Below, piece by piece: positions 35,096 to 48,009 of a DNA stretch of 64,000 nucleotides. The number at the start of each line of letters is the position of its first letter. Within the stretch, counting starts at the first letter, position 1. The notes beneath the pieces are model-generated. The model was given only the letters and a program-made list of their open reading frames with translations, did not search any database and was not told the DNA's origin. Made by a program: the position numbers and the translations under genes. Where the stretch lies: the NCBI GenBank assembly GCA_011634665.1, contig WAEK01000007.1, forward strand, positions 1,471,001 through 1,535,000, in the 5' to 3' direction. Origin of the DNA: Mortierella sp. BCC40632. Lineage: Eukaryota > Mortierellomycota > Mortierellomycetes > Mortierellales > Mortierellaceae.

Positions 35096-36075
35096 GACTC
35101 GCCAAGCGGGCAAGGGGCTGGTTCTTCATTCATCAGTAGTGACTTCTATATCTGTAAACTTCCTACGGGAAGCATAACATTTTTTTCAATGATGATAAGT
35201 TACTTGGATTATTCTCAACTAGAATGATTACAAAAAGGCTTTCTGACTCTGTAACCCTTACAGAACGATTTGTCCCTTACTGATGGATTTCTGAGTGACT
35301 CGCGGGCCCTTTCTTGCGGTCTGCGCGCGCGCAATTGCTCTCTTCTCTCCTTTACTTAACCAACTATATAACTGCAACAAACAAGCTGGCTCTTGAGTGT
35401 GTTCGGTTCCTCTTTCTGTTGTTCCTTCTCTCTCTTGTCATCACACGACTGTAGTGCAAGCCAGAGGTGATGCTGGCAGCCACCAAACAGATGATACAGA
35501 CAAGGGCTACGTTACCAGGAGTGAGCACGAGGAGCGTCCCCCTCCCTCTCTCTCTCTTTCTCTCTCATTTTCTCTCTCTTTCTCTTTCTCTCTCATGTCT
35601 CTTCACGCCTTGCCCCTCTCCTGGATGTCCAGAAATTGGGTCGCCTGAGAGGCTCTGAGTACGGTGTAATGGCTCGAGGTTCTATCATGTTTTCCAGGAC
35701 AACTCCTGGAAACCAACAAGTGCGGAGACCACCACTCCTTTTTTTTTTTTTTTTTTCCTCTTGGTGGAGAACGGGGGGTCGTTAAAAAGCCCAAAGGCCT
35801 TTTATGCAACAGGAAGAGGGCGTCACTTTGTTCGCCGAGGAGGGTCGTGTGCCCTCTTGCAGAGCCGCGCATTGAGAAAGAGAGAGAGAGGAGAACTCCT
35901 TAGACGGGTGCCCTTGCCAGCTTTTGACTGTGTTACAGATAGATAGAGAAGGTGTAGCCGTGCACGCGAACCTAGGGAAGAGTTATCAAAGCCAGTCAAG
36001 CTATTTTTTTTTTTTTTTTTTTTTGCGCTTCACCCCTTCCTCTTAGCCTTAATGCAAATGCTGGATCCTGTTGAG

Positions 36076-36083
36076 TATATAAG
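36076..36083 (+). promoter_or_regulatory. TATA box of the CotH gene
   Basis: TATATAAG lies 571 bases upstream of the CotH ATG. A start about 30 bases downstream would give a long pyrimidine-rich 5' UTR, possibly with its own intron. Confidence 0.6.
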
Positions 36084-36646
36084 GCACGTCCTAACCCGGC
36101 CGCGTAGAGAGCACGCTCTGATTGTACTTGTCATCCTCCCGTGCGTTTATTACTACAGCAGACGTCCGGAACTCCGGCTGCGTTTTCTTTGACTCCTTTC
36201 CTATTCAACAACTGCATCCCTGTATCTGTTAACCTCCTGTCCTTTGACCGTACCGCTACTGACGCCACAACCAATAATACGATCTGTAAGACTCGAAACT
36301 GTCCATTTTTCTTTTTTTCTTTTTTATCCTTTCCATTCTTTCTCTCTCTCTCCCTTTCCTTTTCTCTCTTTTTCTCTTTTTCTTTCTTTCTTTTTCTCTC
36401 TTTTCTCTCACTGCCACTCTACTTAACCCTCTCCTCGCCGCTCTTGCCAACATAAGAGTACTCTCCTTCTCGTTCATTCCGGCACCCTTTGTCTCCACTA
36501 AGTGGCAGCCTCCAGCCTTCGGGACGAACGCCCAGCCGACCTTCAACCTCTACCTGCAGCTCTCCTACTGATCACCCCATTTCGCCTTCGACGGACTCTT
36601 TCTCTCTCTTTCTCTCTCACGATAGCATTTTACCAACAGACCAGAC

Positions 36647-36744
36647 ATGAGGCATAGGATAATTTTCGGTCTAGCAATGCTAGCCTCGCTCGCATTGGCC
36701 GATGGTGAGTCAACTACACCTATCACTCTTTACCCACACTCTTT

Positions 36745-36806
<62 letters not shown>

Positions 36807-38865
36807 AAACACCTATCCCCATTCTCTCTTTCTCTCTCTCTCTGTCTGTCTCTTTCACTATCTCTCTCCTTTCTTTTCATGCTTTACACAACCTGGATTC
36901 AAAACGAACTCTCAAGCCCACACGACACAACCTCCTCTACATTAACTCCTTTCCCCTTCTTCTCTCCCTCCTTTTCACCTTTCTATTTCTGACAAACACC
37001 TATGCCCACTTTGCTACTCCTTTTCTATAGTCACCTACAATGTCGTTGGTTACCCAGACGCAGGCTCCTTTGGCGTCCTAATCAATGGCCAACTGACTAA
37101 ACTCACGACCTCGGACGCCACTCGGCCTCTTTGGTCCGGTACGGTCGCCGGTGCAACCGCTTCGACCTCGTACAAGTATGTCCAACTGGATGCGACAGGC
37201 AAAACGGTGATCGAGGAGGCCTTTACAAGGACCCTCAAGGATTCAACGGCGATCAAGACCCCAAACGATTTCTTTGATCGAGAACCCTTTTTTTCAAAGC
37301 CGAGTGATTTGCCGAATGTACCTCAAGTGTACAAGCCCTGGGTGATGTCCCCTACGGATGCCTTTAACGATGCGGATGTGGCGACCTTTCATTTGACGGT
37401 GGACCAAGGACTTTTTGATGCGATTCAGAAGGCACCCTTGGATGCCATGCCGATCAAGGCCGATGTTCGATATATTAATCGAGAGGTGGTCTATAATGTC
37501 CAGAACGTGACTTTTGCTCCTTCGGGCAAGTCGAGTATGGAATTCAAAAAGTTGGCTTGGCGATTGGATTTTGACAAGAAGTTGGGACAATCCTTTTTTT
37601 CGAGAGAGGATATCAAACTTCGATCCGAGACTTCGGACCCGACCTGTATCCGTGAAAAGGTTTATATCGATGTCCTGAATGCCATTGGTCTGCCTACACA
37701 ACAAAAAAAAAAAAAAAAAAAAAAAATTAGGGAGAGAGAAACTATAGAAGAACAAGAAGAAAAGAGCTGACACAAGAAATGTCTTTTTTTCTTTTTACTT
37801 GATCTAGGTGCATGGGTTCGTCTCTATGTCAACTCGCGTCCAGTCGGATTGTACCTGATGGTAGATGACATTGGCAAACAGTTCCTGAAAGAAACCATTC
37901 ACCATGGTGAACCCAAGGTCGAGAAGGGTTCTCTCTGGCAAATGAACGCTCCCGTTGTGGAAACTCAGGCCGATTTCCGCTACCTAGGACCCGCGGCCGA
38001 GGCCTACCCCAAGGAATGTTACAAGCTCAAGAACGCCAAGGTGAACGCGACCGTGGATCCCATGGTTCAATTGATTCAATTGATGAAGGATCTCCAGGAT
38101 TTTGATCCGCAATCCACGGATTCAGTTGCTTATTGGGAAAGTCGAATTGATCTGGATGGATTTTTGAAGAATATGGCGATGGAATTCTTGGCAGGGTCTT
38201 GGGATGCCTATTGGTATTCGGGTTCCAACTTTTTCATGTATTTTAATCCTACCATGGGTACGAAGGGACTTTGGCAATGGATTTCGACGGACTTTGACGG
38301 TACCTTTGGAGATGGTGACCCAACGGATACGTTGACGACTTATCAGACCTATGCAGACTTTACGAAGCATGACCGACCTTTTATTTCAAAGTTGATCCTC
38401 GGCAACAAAATCATCAATGCTAAATTCGAAGAGACCTTGAAGGAGATTGTCGGTTGGGCCTTCAAACCCGAGGGACTCTTCCCTAGGATCGATGCCTATG
38501 AAAAGATGTTGGCCAAGGATGCTGCCTGGGATGCTTCCATCAACCGAATGGAATTCCAACGCAAGGACAACAAATGGACCCTTCAAGATTTCCATCAAGG
38601 TTTGATTGGACCTGTCACCAATATGAATATTGGTGTCAAACCCTGGATCGAAGGTCGGACCAAGGATCTGCAGACACAACTTGCATTCCAAATTCAAGCG
38701 GGTGCAAAGGATCGAGTGGATCGACAAGTGATTCTGTCCAAGGGAGGCAATGCCAATGTTCCCGCACGGGCAGCAGATTCGTCTGTTGCGGGTCGAGTGA
38801 GTTCGAGTCAGTGTTTGTGGATGATTGGAGGACTGGTGGGGGTCATGGTCGCTGCAATCTTTTAG
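36647..38865 (+). CDS. CotH-family (spore coat protein H-like) surface protein
   Basis: Exons 36647-36704, 37031-37687 (end uncertain) and 37808-38865 give about 590 residues. The N-terminus MRHRIIFGLAMLASLALAD is a signal peptide cut by an intron. The mature protein has a beta-rich N-terminal region (VTYNVVGYPDAGSFGVLING), then the CotH kinase-like domain: ADVRYINREVVYNVQNVTF, FKKLAWRLDFDKK, LRSETSDPTCIREKVY, VNSRPVGLYLMVDDIG, and WQWISTDFDGTFGDGD with the DFDGTFG acid loop. It ends in a Ser-rich stretch and a hydrophobic tail (LWMIGGLVGVMVAAIF), as in GPI-anchored proteins. CotH proteins are cell-surface proteins widespread in Mucoromycota; some bind host receptors in pathogenic Mucorales, while the role here is unknown. 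The expected G|GT donor after LPTQQ is missing: a 25-base A run follows ACAACA. The only phase-correct GT lies upstream in GCCATTG|GTCTGC. Confidence 0.85.
36757..36802. repeat. (CT)n microsatellite in CotH intron 1
   Basis: About 22 CT units between the GTGAGT donor and the CTATAG acceptor of the signal-peptide intron. Confidence 0.9.
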
Positions 38866-39029
38866 GTTTAGGGCAAAAGAAGAAGGAAAGGAGGGGGAGG
38901 GGGGGGGGGAGCAAATGCGAAAATGCATAGGTTCTCTCTGAGAATAGAGAATGCATGAAAGGAGCGAAAAAAGAAAGAAGCAGGCCTGGTATTATCTATT
39001 TTTCTCCTTGGTCAAAAAAAAAACAAAAC

Positions 39030-39060
<31 letters not shown>

Positions 39061-39939
39061 GGACTTGCAGCTGCATATCATACTCTATAAAGCATCTATT
39101 ACAATCAACAATACTTTTATTTTTCTTTTCATTATTTTTAAAGAGAAGAGCTTTTATTGTTTTTTTTTTTAAGATTCTTTTTTTTTTTTTTTTTTTCTTA
39201 ATTAGTCTTCGATGGCTGCTGTGCTTTGTGTGCGTGCGTAAATGCATATGTGCGTATGTACGTGCGTATGTGAGTAAGTGAGTGAGTGAGTGAGTGGAGT
39301 GTGTGTGAATGTGGCGCAGATGGTATGAGGCAAAAAACAAAAAAAAAAAAAAAAAAAAAAAGTGAAAAAAAAAAAAGTGATGAGAGAGAAAGAGAAAAAA
39401 AAAAAAAAGTCAGGTCAGGTCTAAAATACACGGCCCGCCCCTCCTCTTTTTTTTTTTTCTTTTTTTCTTCAAGTCAGAAAAAAAAAAAAAAAAAAATAGG
39501 CAGCCAGCCCCCAGTCAGTCACTCAGCCAATTCCGCCGTTGCTGCTGTGCTGTGTTTGTTCGGCTTGTGAGTTTGTGTTGTTGTTGTGGTCGTCGTTGTC
39601 GAGTCCGAGTCGAGATCGAATCATGTTTGCGGTTGGGAAAGAGTCTTTTCTGTGCCTGGATGATCCAAAACAATTTGTCCCCTCGGAGCTGGGTTTGAAA
39701 AGAAAAGGTTCGATTGGAGGAGTGGAAAGAGAGAGAAGAGAAGAGAAGAGAGAGAGAGAGAGAGAGTGAAACGGGCTGGAATCCCGAGGAGCTGAGGTGC
39801 TCAACTGCTGCTTTTTTTTTTTTTTTTTTGTCGCTCAGCTCCCGTCCCTTCTCTTGCTTCTTCTGCACCTGCGTTATCGCTCTCCAGCTCCTTTCCTGTC
39901 ATTTTCAGTCCCGCAATCGATCTGTTAAGCATCCCCACT
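38866..39939. other. convergent 3' spacer, CotH / low-complexity gene
   Basis: 1.07 kb between two stop codons, dominated by A and T homopolymers near 39030-39060, 39160-39200 and 39340-39500, a (GTGA)n run near 39272-39294, and a (GA)n run near 39749-39767. No gene supported. Confidence 0.6.
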
Positions 39940-42900
39940 CTACGCATAGGGAGCCTCGACGGGGACCATTCTCAGATGATGCGGGTGCGAATGGTGGCTA
40001 TGATCCTGTCGTAGACCTTCCAGGTCCACTCTCTGAACTTGGGCCTTTGAGACCAACGTTGGTCCATTATCATAAATCGTGCTCTCGTACCGATCATAAT
40101 CAAAGGATGGAAGGCGCTGATGCTTGCGCTGTGGGTTCTGGGGCTGAGGAAAGTTGCCAAAATAGCCATTGCCATTGCCATTGCCGTTGCTATTGCTATG
40201 ACTGCTGCTACTATTGTTGTTCAGAGTTGTGCCATTCGAGGTCGATGTGTAATCGTACTCGCCACTCGTGTTGCCCTTGTGGCTACTGCTTTGATGAATA
40301 GGGACATAGTTGGTGCTACGACGATGGTTGTTGTTGGGCAGAATCACCATCTGCGAGACTGGTCTTGGCTTGGGTCGACCCGTGGCCACCGCCGCCGCTC
40401 CCGTCATAGACAAGCCCTGACTTTTCAGATCCTGAATATGGGTTGACGAATGGCGACCCGTGGTATTGCCATAGATAAGCGTCCGCTCTGCATCGCTCTC
40501 CTGAAGGTGGCTATTCCGGACTGGGTGGCCCTGGTTCGCAAACAATCGGTGAGACGAGGCTGAATGTCGAAGCACGGATGAGGCTGGGGGTGGTGTCAGC
40601 GACGTCTGGACAAAGTTCCCATGAATGTTTCCATAGCTCGACTGCCGGGGAAGATCCATATCATCCTCGTCCTCCAACTCCTGATACAATCGAGGGTTAG
40701 GACTCGGGTCGACAAGACTTTCTCGGCGTGTATTCTTAGTATTGTTGTTCTGGTAGTTGGAGTGAGAGGTTCCGGGCCGAGAGACTGGAGTGACCAGGCC
40801 CCGACGTGGTGGAGCTGCAGGGGTATATATGTTGGTACTGTGAATCGAGGTCTCCTGATTGGGGTGCGGTTGATTTGGTGGAGCGGACAAGGAGCGGGCA
40901 TGATACGTGGATGGCATAGAGATATCACGAATGCTAGATTCGGGCGAATGATCTTTCTTCTTGCCTGAGATGCCAAATACATCTTTGAAGAGCTTCTTCA
41001 CTTTGTTGCTGCCCTTGGGCTTTGTCACACCATATCCACCCTCGGCTTCTTCCTCGACGGCAATCGTGCCCGAGAGTTGTCCATTGGACCGACGTTGGGA
41101 AAGTGAATGGACCTTGGTGTGACCCGAGTTAGAGTCAATACCAGACCATGGCTCCTTTGGAACTGCAGGCATACTCTCATGTCGCTGATGCTGTGCAGGG
41201 CGACGGCGGGTCAAGAACGAGAAACGGGACGAGAACCGACCGTTCTTCTTTTCCTTGTCGATTGAGTTGGGTGCGGGTGAGATGACCTGGCGTGGCTGAG
41301 GTGGGCGTCGTTGCCCCAATTGTTGAGAATGACGACGTTGATTTTGTCGAAGAGCCATATTGACCTCATAATCCTGTTCGTCGACTCCTTCATCGTCCGC
41401 ATCATCGTATTCAAGGTATTGTACCTGGCGGAAATTGGACGGCTGAAGCTCTCGTGGATGGCGGACGCTACCCAAAGTGGGGCTGTATTCATAGACAGGG
41501 TACTTGAGGCCATTATTGCCAATGCTCGCACTCAGGTTGACGAGCGGAGACGAGGCCGCTGCAGGCGAGAGCTGCTGCAGCCGCTGGAGCTCTGCAGGAT
41601 CTCCATAAAGATGGATTCCGGCAAGACTATCGGGGTCGAGCTCTTCTAGATGGCGCCAATCGTTCTCCTGGCCGATCCCGGAGTAGAAGGGGTCGCGAGG
41701 GACAGAGTGACGGTGGGGTGGGTACTGGTGCGATGGATGGGAGGGATGGGACGGCTCTTGTCGGGCAGAGCTCCTCGGCAGTGCCCTTGGCAAGGCCATG
41801 GCGGGGTCGAGACCATCAGGCTCATCCTGGTACTGGTATTGGGCGTGAAAGTTGGGCTGTGACGGGAATTGCTGCTGCTGTGAAAGGGGTTGCGAGATAA
41901 GTTGCGAAGCCCGTCGACTTTGCTGTGTCTGCGCCTGGTGTGCCTCGTGTCGTGGTGGACGGACATGGCGTTGATGGGGAGGAGGTAGAGGAGGAGGAGA
42001 CGAGGCGCGGTGGTTATGGAGGTTTTGGTGGGCTGTAGAGTCAACAAAATCGTCTGCTATGCCAAGATCGTTCCTTTGCGGTTTCCGTCCAAAGCCAGTC
42101 TGTGACCACGAGCTGGGGTTGTCAGTGCGGTAGGGGTCGTCCTCGAGAACGATGAGCTCGCGCTGCATCGAGACATAACTGAGGATATTCTTGAGCTTTG
42201 CCTCGCGCGACACAGGATTCTATTGCGGCCACAAATAGCGGTTAAAAATGGGACCGTGAGGGATGAGCATCGGGAGGATGAAGGCGATTCGGGGCCTTTT
42301 TTTTTTTTTTTCTTCATTCTCTATTGCTCTCTCATTCTCTCATCCTGCAGTGCATCCACATATGGCTCCATGGTTGGGCAGAACCAGATAGAGTCAGCGA
42401 AAAGAGGGGGTGGGGTGCGTGATGCGGCGATATGTCATCGACATGCGCCTCGCGTAATCCTCCCATCGGCCGATTCCAGAGCCAATTGTGTTCGCATCTC
42501 GAACCCAATAATCCAAACAAAAAGAAACAACCACCACTCACAACCACCACCAACCGATACCGACGCCCCTCAACCCCACAGGCGCGAGGCAGGGCACATG
42601 CACAGGCTGCAAGACGCTGACCGAGGAGCTGACACCATTGTACAAAAAAAACAACAACAACAGCAACAACAACAACAAAAAAGTGCAACAATACACCGCG
42701 GGGGGTGGAGATGATAAATGAAGATTGAAGACCATGCGCTGGGAGAATGGGATAGACAGACTGGAAAGAAACAAAGGGAGAGTTTGTTGTTGTCCAAGCG
42801 CTCGTTTGCAGGGCGCAGGGTGCGCCATGCGTCCTGGCTATGGGCATGACAACAAAGATGATGGCCCTGAAGAGTACAAGTAGGGGGAGAGATAGAGAGA

Positions 42901-43264
42901 GAGGTGGAGAAGAGAGAAGGGAGAAAGAAAGAGATACAGCCTATGGCACTCCTGACCACGCGGTTGTTGTGCCAAAGGAGGGGAGAAGGGCTGACGGACG
43001 GGCCACACGGTCAAGCCGGTGCCTGACGGGAGTCAACTGCAGGGGCAGTGAGAGTGATAGTTGCATCCAGTGATGGTGGCCAAGTAAATCAAGAGAGTGT
43101 GTGTGTGATAGAAAGAGAGAGAGAGAGAGAGACGAGAATAGAATTGAATAGGCAAAATGATAGTGATTGGGAGAGTGAGGGGAAGAAGCTGGGACTGGGA
43201 GGCAGGGAAGAGAGAAACATTGAACTGAAACCCAGCGAGTGGCAAACAAAGAGAGAGAAGGAGA

Positions 43265-43296
<32 letters not shown>

Positions 43297-43427
43297 CACT
43301 CTTCTGAAGGGATTCAAAGACAACTTACCATGATGGTGTGTCGATACAGATTGGCCTCAGTCATGGGCGCAACCGTGCCCTGGAGTCGCCTCGACATGGA
43401 GGATGGAAAGTCGGTGAGCGAGGCCAT
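39940..43427 (-). CDS. large low-complexity protein with conserved-looking N-terminus
   Basis: Exons (minus) 43427-43329 and 42219-39940 join in phase 0 to give 792 residues. An in-frame stop lies three codons before the ATG at 43427, which fixes the start. The first about 85 residues (MASLTDFPSSMSRRLQGTVA, then TIMNPVSREAKLKNILSYV and LIVLEDDPYRTDNPSSW) are rich in charged and hydrophobic residues and look folded. The rest is Ser/Pro/Gln/Asn-rich with basic patches such as RFSFLTRRRP and SNKVKKLFKDVFGISGKKK, which resemble phosphorylation or 14-3-3-type regions of signalling scaffolds. I do not recognise a family. The 1.1-kb intron between start exon and body carries (GA)n repeats and A/T runs; a pyrimidine tract precedes the CAATAG acceptor weakly. 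Cellular role unknown. Confidence 0.7.
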
Positions 43428-45095
43428 GCCTGGCTATAGATGCAAATGCTCAGGCGGTGGTCAAAGGGGTGGGGCGAATGAAAAAGAGAAGGAGAGATGT
43501 ACTGGTGTCCTGATGGGATCAGATGGAGCCGGATCGAGTGCGATCAGCTGGCGAGACGCGGATGCAGGGCCCGGTGGAGGCGGGGGGTGGGGAGGACGAG
43601 GAGAGGAGCAGGAAGAGGAAAAAGTAGTAGAACAAGGGAGGAGAAGGAGAAAGAGACTGCGGTGGTGAGAGTAAGAAAGAGAAGAGAAGGGGTGGATGGG
43701 GGTGGGCAGAGACGAGTAGAGTGGAGAGAAGAGGAACAAAGGGAGGCAAGTGCAGGTGATTAAAGGGACGGTCTAGCCAGTCTTTAGTCTTTGACAGTGA
43801 TGAGAAGATATAGGAGCAATGACAGGGGGCAGTGGGGGGAGGGTAGTGGCCTGCGTGAAAGGGGAAATGAACAATGGATAGTGGCACGGCGGCGTGTACT
43901 TTGAGCTGACTGGGGATGTTGGTGCTGGTAGTGGTGATGGAGCCGAAAGAAAGGGTACAAAGCTGGTCGAGAAAATGGATGTGGACTGTCGCAATGACTC
44001 GGCCCCCGCGAAGCTCGATCTGTGGGTCCGGTTGTGCTGGCAGTGACCGCAGCAGCAATGTGCGATAGCCGTTGAACGGAGGGGATAGAGAGGAGGAAGA
44101 GTGAAAGAAAAGAAAGAAAAAGACAAACCAGAAGAAGCAAGAAATAAAAGAAAGAGAGAGATAGAGAGAAAGATAAAAAAAAAAAAATGAGCAAGGTGTA
44201 CAGCGGTCGGCTGGCAAAGGAAGCCAGGACGATACATTGTCCCCCATGCACTCGCTGGCTTGGAGCGATACATTTTCCTTGGTCCTCTCGCATGCGGGGC
44301 AAGAGGGACCATGCATTCGCCTTTTCAGCGGCCGCAACGACCACAGGCAATCCCAGTAAAAAGGTGAACCTTTGCCCACCCGCATCCACACCGATCGAAA
44401 TCATAAAAAGAAGGTTTGGTTACAACAAGTGAAAAGAAAAAAGTGCCGACGCTCACCGTTTGCTCGCTCGCTCCACTCGCCTGTGCCTTTCTCCCCCTCA
44501 GTCTTGTCCCTTTCCTCCACGATTTCAACACTCAGCATCCCCCTCTAGCATTGAACCCAACCAAGCGGTACAACAGGCCAATGGATCCAAATGCCTTTTT
44601 GTTCTCTGTCAATTCTCCCATGAAAGACTTTGGTGGTCAATTCACTCCGCACCCCCCCGTCCACTCCTTTTCGTTCCCCGTCCATTCGAGGATAGGAGTC
44701 ACTTCCCATCGTTCCATGCAGTATTTGCGCCTTACTTCGTCCCTGAGGACCTCACTCGGGAATGGGGCTCGGTTCCAGTCCTGTCGACGCTCCCCCTACG
44801 GCACCGTCTCGGCCGGTCTCTGTCTGCAACAGCATCGTAGCTCCCTCCTCATCTCTGCCGCATGCAGGACTGGATGTCTGTGGCAAGGCTTTGGGTACAA
44901 CTGGTCGACTACACCTGCCTTTATCCTACCCATTGTCCAACATACACGGCTCCTATTTCATTTCCTCGCTCGTCTCGTCTTTGTCCTCGCCGCTGCTCTC
45001 TTACCCCCTTCTCTTCCCATCGTCCTTTGTCCCCATTTTGGAAGAGTTGGAGCGTGAAAACGCTCTCGCGCACACTCGTCCGCTCTTTCTCATAA

Positions 45096-45222
<127 letters not shown>

Positions 45223-46624
45223 TCTCCCGAGCACTCACCGTCGGACCAACGGGCATTTATTGCATTTTCGCACAAAACACAAGTACACCTGGGGATTGAG
45301 GTACAAACTCATTCTCTTGACCCGCGGTATAGCATGTACACCAGGGGCCGTATTACATTAAGCTGCCAGGACATTGCACTTTGTGTTATCCAAACCCCAT
45401 TGCCCCTCATCGGGCTATGACCGTCTCTCTCTGTCACGTTGAACCCCCTTTGCACTCTTTTTGAGTCTTTTTTTTTTTTTTTTTTCTCTAACCCTTTTTG
45501 CAAGCGGTTGCTACTGCTGTCGTCCTTTTTGATACACGCACGCACCGCCTTTGTGTAAACAAGTTCAAGGAGATGTCCTTTTCTGGCCTTTTGGGCTTTT
45601 TTTTCTTCCAATCCCTGTCGTTCTGCGCCGCACCCTCAGTTCTCTCACTCTTTCTCTTCTTTCTTTCTCTTCTTTCTCTTCTTTCTCTTCTCTCTCCGTG
45701 GCCAGCGAGTTTGTTATGCCATGCCCAGCGCCTGGATGGCCAATGTCTGGCACACACTGACGGTAACAACCACCACATGCGCACCCTGTCACCCCGTGGG
45801 CTCTCTCTCCTGCGTCCAACGCTTTCTCTCTCTTTCCCTTTTCCTTTCTCTTTCTCTTCTTGAGCAATAGACAGTGGGCAATAGACAAGAGGTACCTTTA
45901 TTTTATCCTTTCTTTCCACACAGACACCCTCCCTAGTCCTCAAGCCGTCTTTATCTTTTTGATAGAAAAGGCTCTGAAGCTGGACCCACTAGTCTCCTTC
46001 TCCAAGCCTCAGCATTGGCCCATGCCTCGGTCGTTTCTTCTTTGACTATTGTCCAGACCCTGGTCTCTGTCCTGGTCTCTGTCCTGGCCTCTGCCCTGGT
46101 TTCCCTCCCGAGAGCGATCTGCTGTGCTGTTTGGACCAATTATGTCTTGCTTGCGTGGTTCCCTACAGGGCATTCAAAGAGAGACAAGAGCCAATATGAT
46201 GAACTCTTGACCGAGCTGAATGTGCCAAAAAATAGTACAGTCGAGAAAAGGGTAGAGAGAAAGCCGATGCCCTGTTGGGACTCTCTTTCTCGTTCTCTTT
46301 TCTTTCTCTCTCTCTCTCCTTTACCATGATTAAGGACAGAAAAGTCAGCTTTTCCTCTCCTACACATATGAATGTTGAACATTTGAGGACAGAGGACAGC
46401 AAAAGAAAAGGGAAAAAAAAAAATAATAAATCTGCAGATGGTGAGCCTTTCCGCCTAGTCTCCATCTCTTATGCACCACGGTGCTGATGGAAACCAGGTG
46501 TCAAGGAAGCCGCAGCGCTGGACAGAGCCATGACGGTGAGGCTGTGATGCCTGCCGATGTCTGGATCATGTCGAGTAGAGGATGAGCAAAAGGGGGATAT
46601 GCGGGTCTGGCAAGAGAGAGACGG

Positions 46625-46652
46625 GTGAGTGAGTGAGTGAGTGAGTGAGTGA
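46625..46652. repeat. (GTGA)n microsatellite
   Basis: Six to seven tandem GTGA units in the leader region upstream of NF-YA, next to a long GA-rich stretch. Confidence 0.85.
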
Positions 46653-46879
46653 ATGGGTATGTAAAGAGAGTTGAGAAAAGAGAAGGGAGAGAAGAGAGAG
46701 AGAGAAGAGAGAAGAGAGAGAAGAGAGAGAGAGAAGAAAGAGAGAGAGAAAGAGAGAAAGACGGGCAGCAAGGAAACAAGAAGTTTTTTTTTTTTTTTTC
46801 TGGACTCTCGTCTCTCTTTCTTTATTCTCTCTCTCTCTCTTACTCTCTCTTACTCTCTCTAATTCTCTAATTCTCTCAT

Positions 46880-46913
<34 letters not shown>

Positions 46914-47091
46914 TCTCTCTCTTCTCTCTCTTCTTTCTCTCTCTTCTGCAAAATGGCTCAGCAGGATCCTTTGCAGCCCTGCGTTCCCTTTCTCGTGCGT
47001 TTGCTCCTTCTTCCTCGACCCCCCCGCATCTCTCTCTTTGTCAATCCGTCCTCTGTTGTCCCCTCTCTCTCTTCCATTTCTCATCACAGCC

Positions 47092-47960
47092 ATGACCCAG
47101 ACCTCAGGCTCCTCATCGCCACGACACCGTGACCACCATCCCTCGGACTCACCCGCTCCCGCGACATCCTCCTCATCGCCCCAACCTTCAGAAACAGGCG
47201 CCGCTGCCTCCTCCGCTCATCAATACGAGCCCATGGCCGCCAGCTACGCAGGAGCCATGGGCGGCGTCCTTGTCGTTGACCCTGTAATTTCCAAAGCAGC
47301 TTGTCATTCTCTCTTTTCTGTCTCGTTCTTTTCTCTCTCCCCCTTTTTCGTTTCTTTGTCGCCATTGACAGGAAGGCGGATGATCCAGATGGGTCTACGC
47401 CGTCTTTCTTTCTACTAAGAATCTAGTTCGATTGATTGATGAGACCATGCGCCTGACCCACTTTTTTTTTTTTTTTTTTTATATTTCTCTCCCCATCGGA
47501 TTCATTGGATTCATCCATCACAACAACCTTCATCCAAAACAGCACATGATGCCTCCGGGCTATGTTCTCGGCCAGATTGCCCAACCACGGGTTGAGGAAC
47601 AAGAAGAACCGCTTTATGTGAATGCCAAACAGGTCCGTCCTTGATGATGCCTTTGTGCGTTTCCTTTCCTTCCCAATCAGTCATCTCCAATCGCCCCTTC
47701 TTCTCCCCTTCTCCCATCAGGCCTCATCCCATGGTGCCTTTCTAGAACACGTTCCTCCTTCTCTCTCTCTCACTTTCTCTCTCTCTCTTTCTTTCTTTCT
47801 CTCCTCCCCCCTCCCTCCCTCTCCCTCTCTCCTCCTCCTCTTCAACCTCATGAAAGCCCCCAACGCCCTGCCTCACCGAAATATTTCGCCCACGCTTTTT
47901 TTTCTTTCCTTCGCTCTGTCTCTCTTTCCTTCCCTTCGCTCTGTCTCTCTTCTCTTCTCT

Positions 47961-48009
<49 letters not shown>

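Larger units (their letters stand above)
32864..36646. other. 3.8-kb region without a confident gene
   Basis: Holds the 3' end of the aminotransferase gene, simple repeats (CT-rich near 33030-33170, (GAAA)n near 33671-33713, CT near 33880-33922) and homopolymers. Possible minus-strand exon scraps occur at 33132-33319 and near 34000-34090, and there is an orphan TATA box at 35088. From 36076 it forms the promoter and 5' UTR of the CotH gene. I cannot assemble a convincing multi-exon gene from the scraps. Confidence 0.5.

Noticed and set aside
34939..35133. Cys-rich 64-codon minus-strand frame
   Set aside because: No signal peptide, no homologous pattern, and it overlaps an apparent plus-strand TATA element; likely chance.
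35189..35294. Box C/D snoRNA-like elements (ATGATGA at 35189, CTGA at 35243 and 35291) downstream of the orphan TATA box
   Set aside because: No terminal stem can be formed around either C/D pair, and the internal spacing of the C'/D' boxes is wrong; such short motifs occur by chance.
47356..47400. Possible extra exon of NF-YA after the CCATTGACAG acceptor
   Set aside because: In the required phase it meets a TGA after three codons, and no suitable donor follows.
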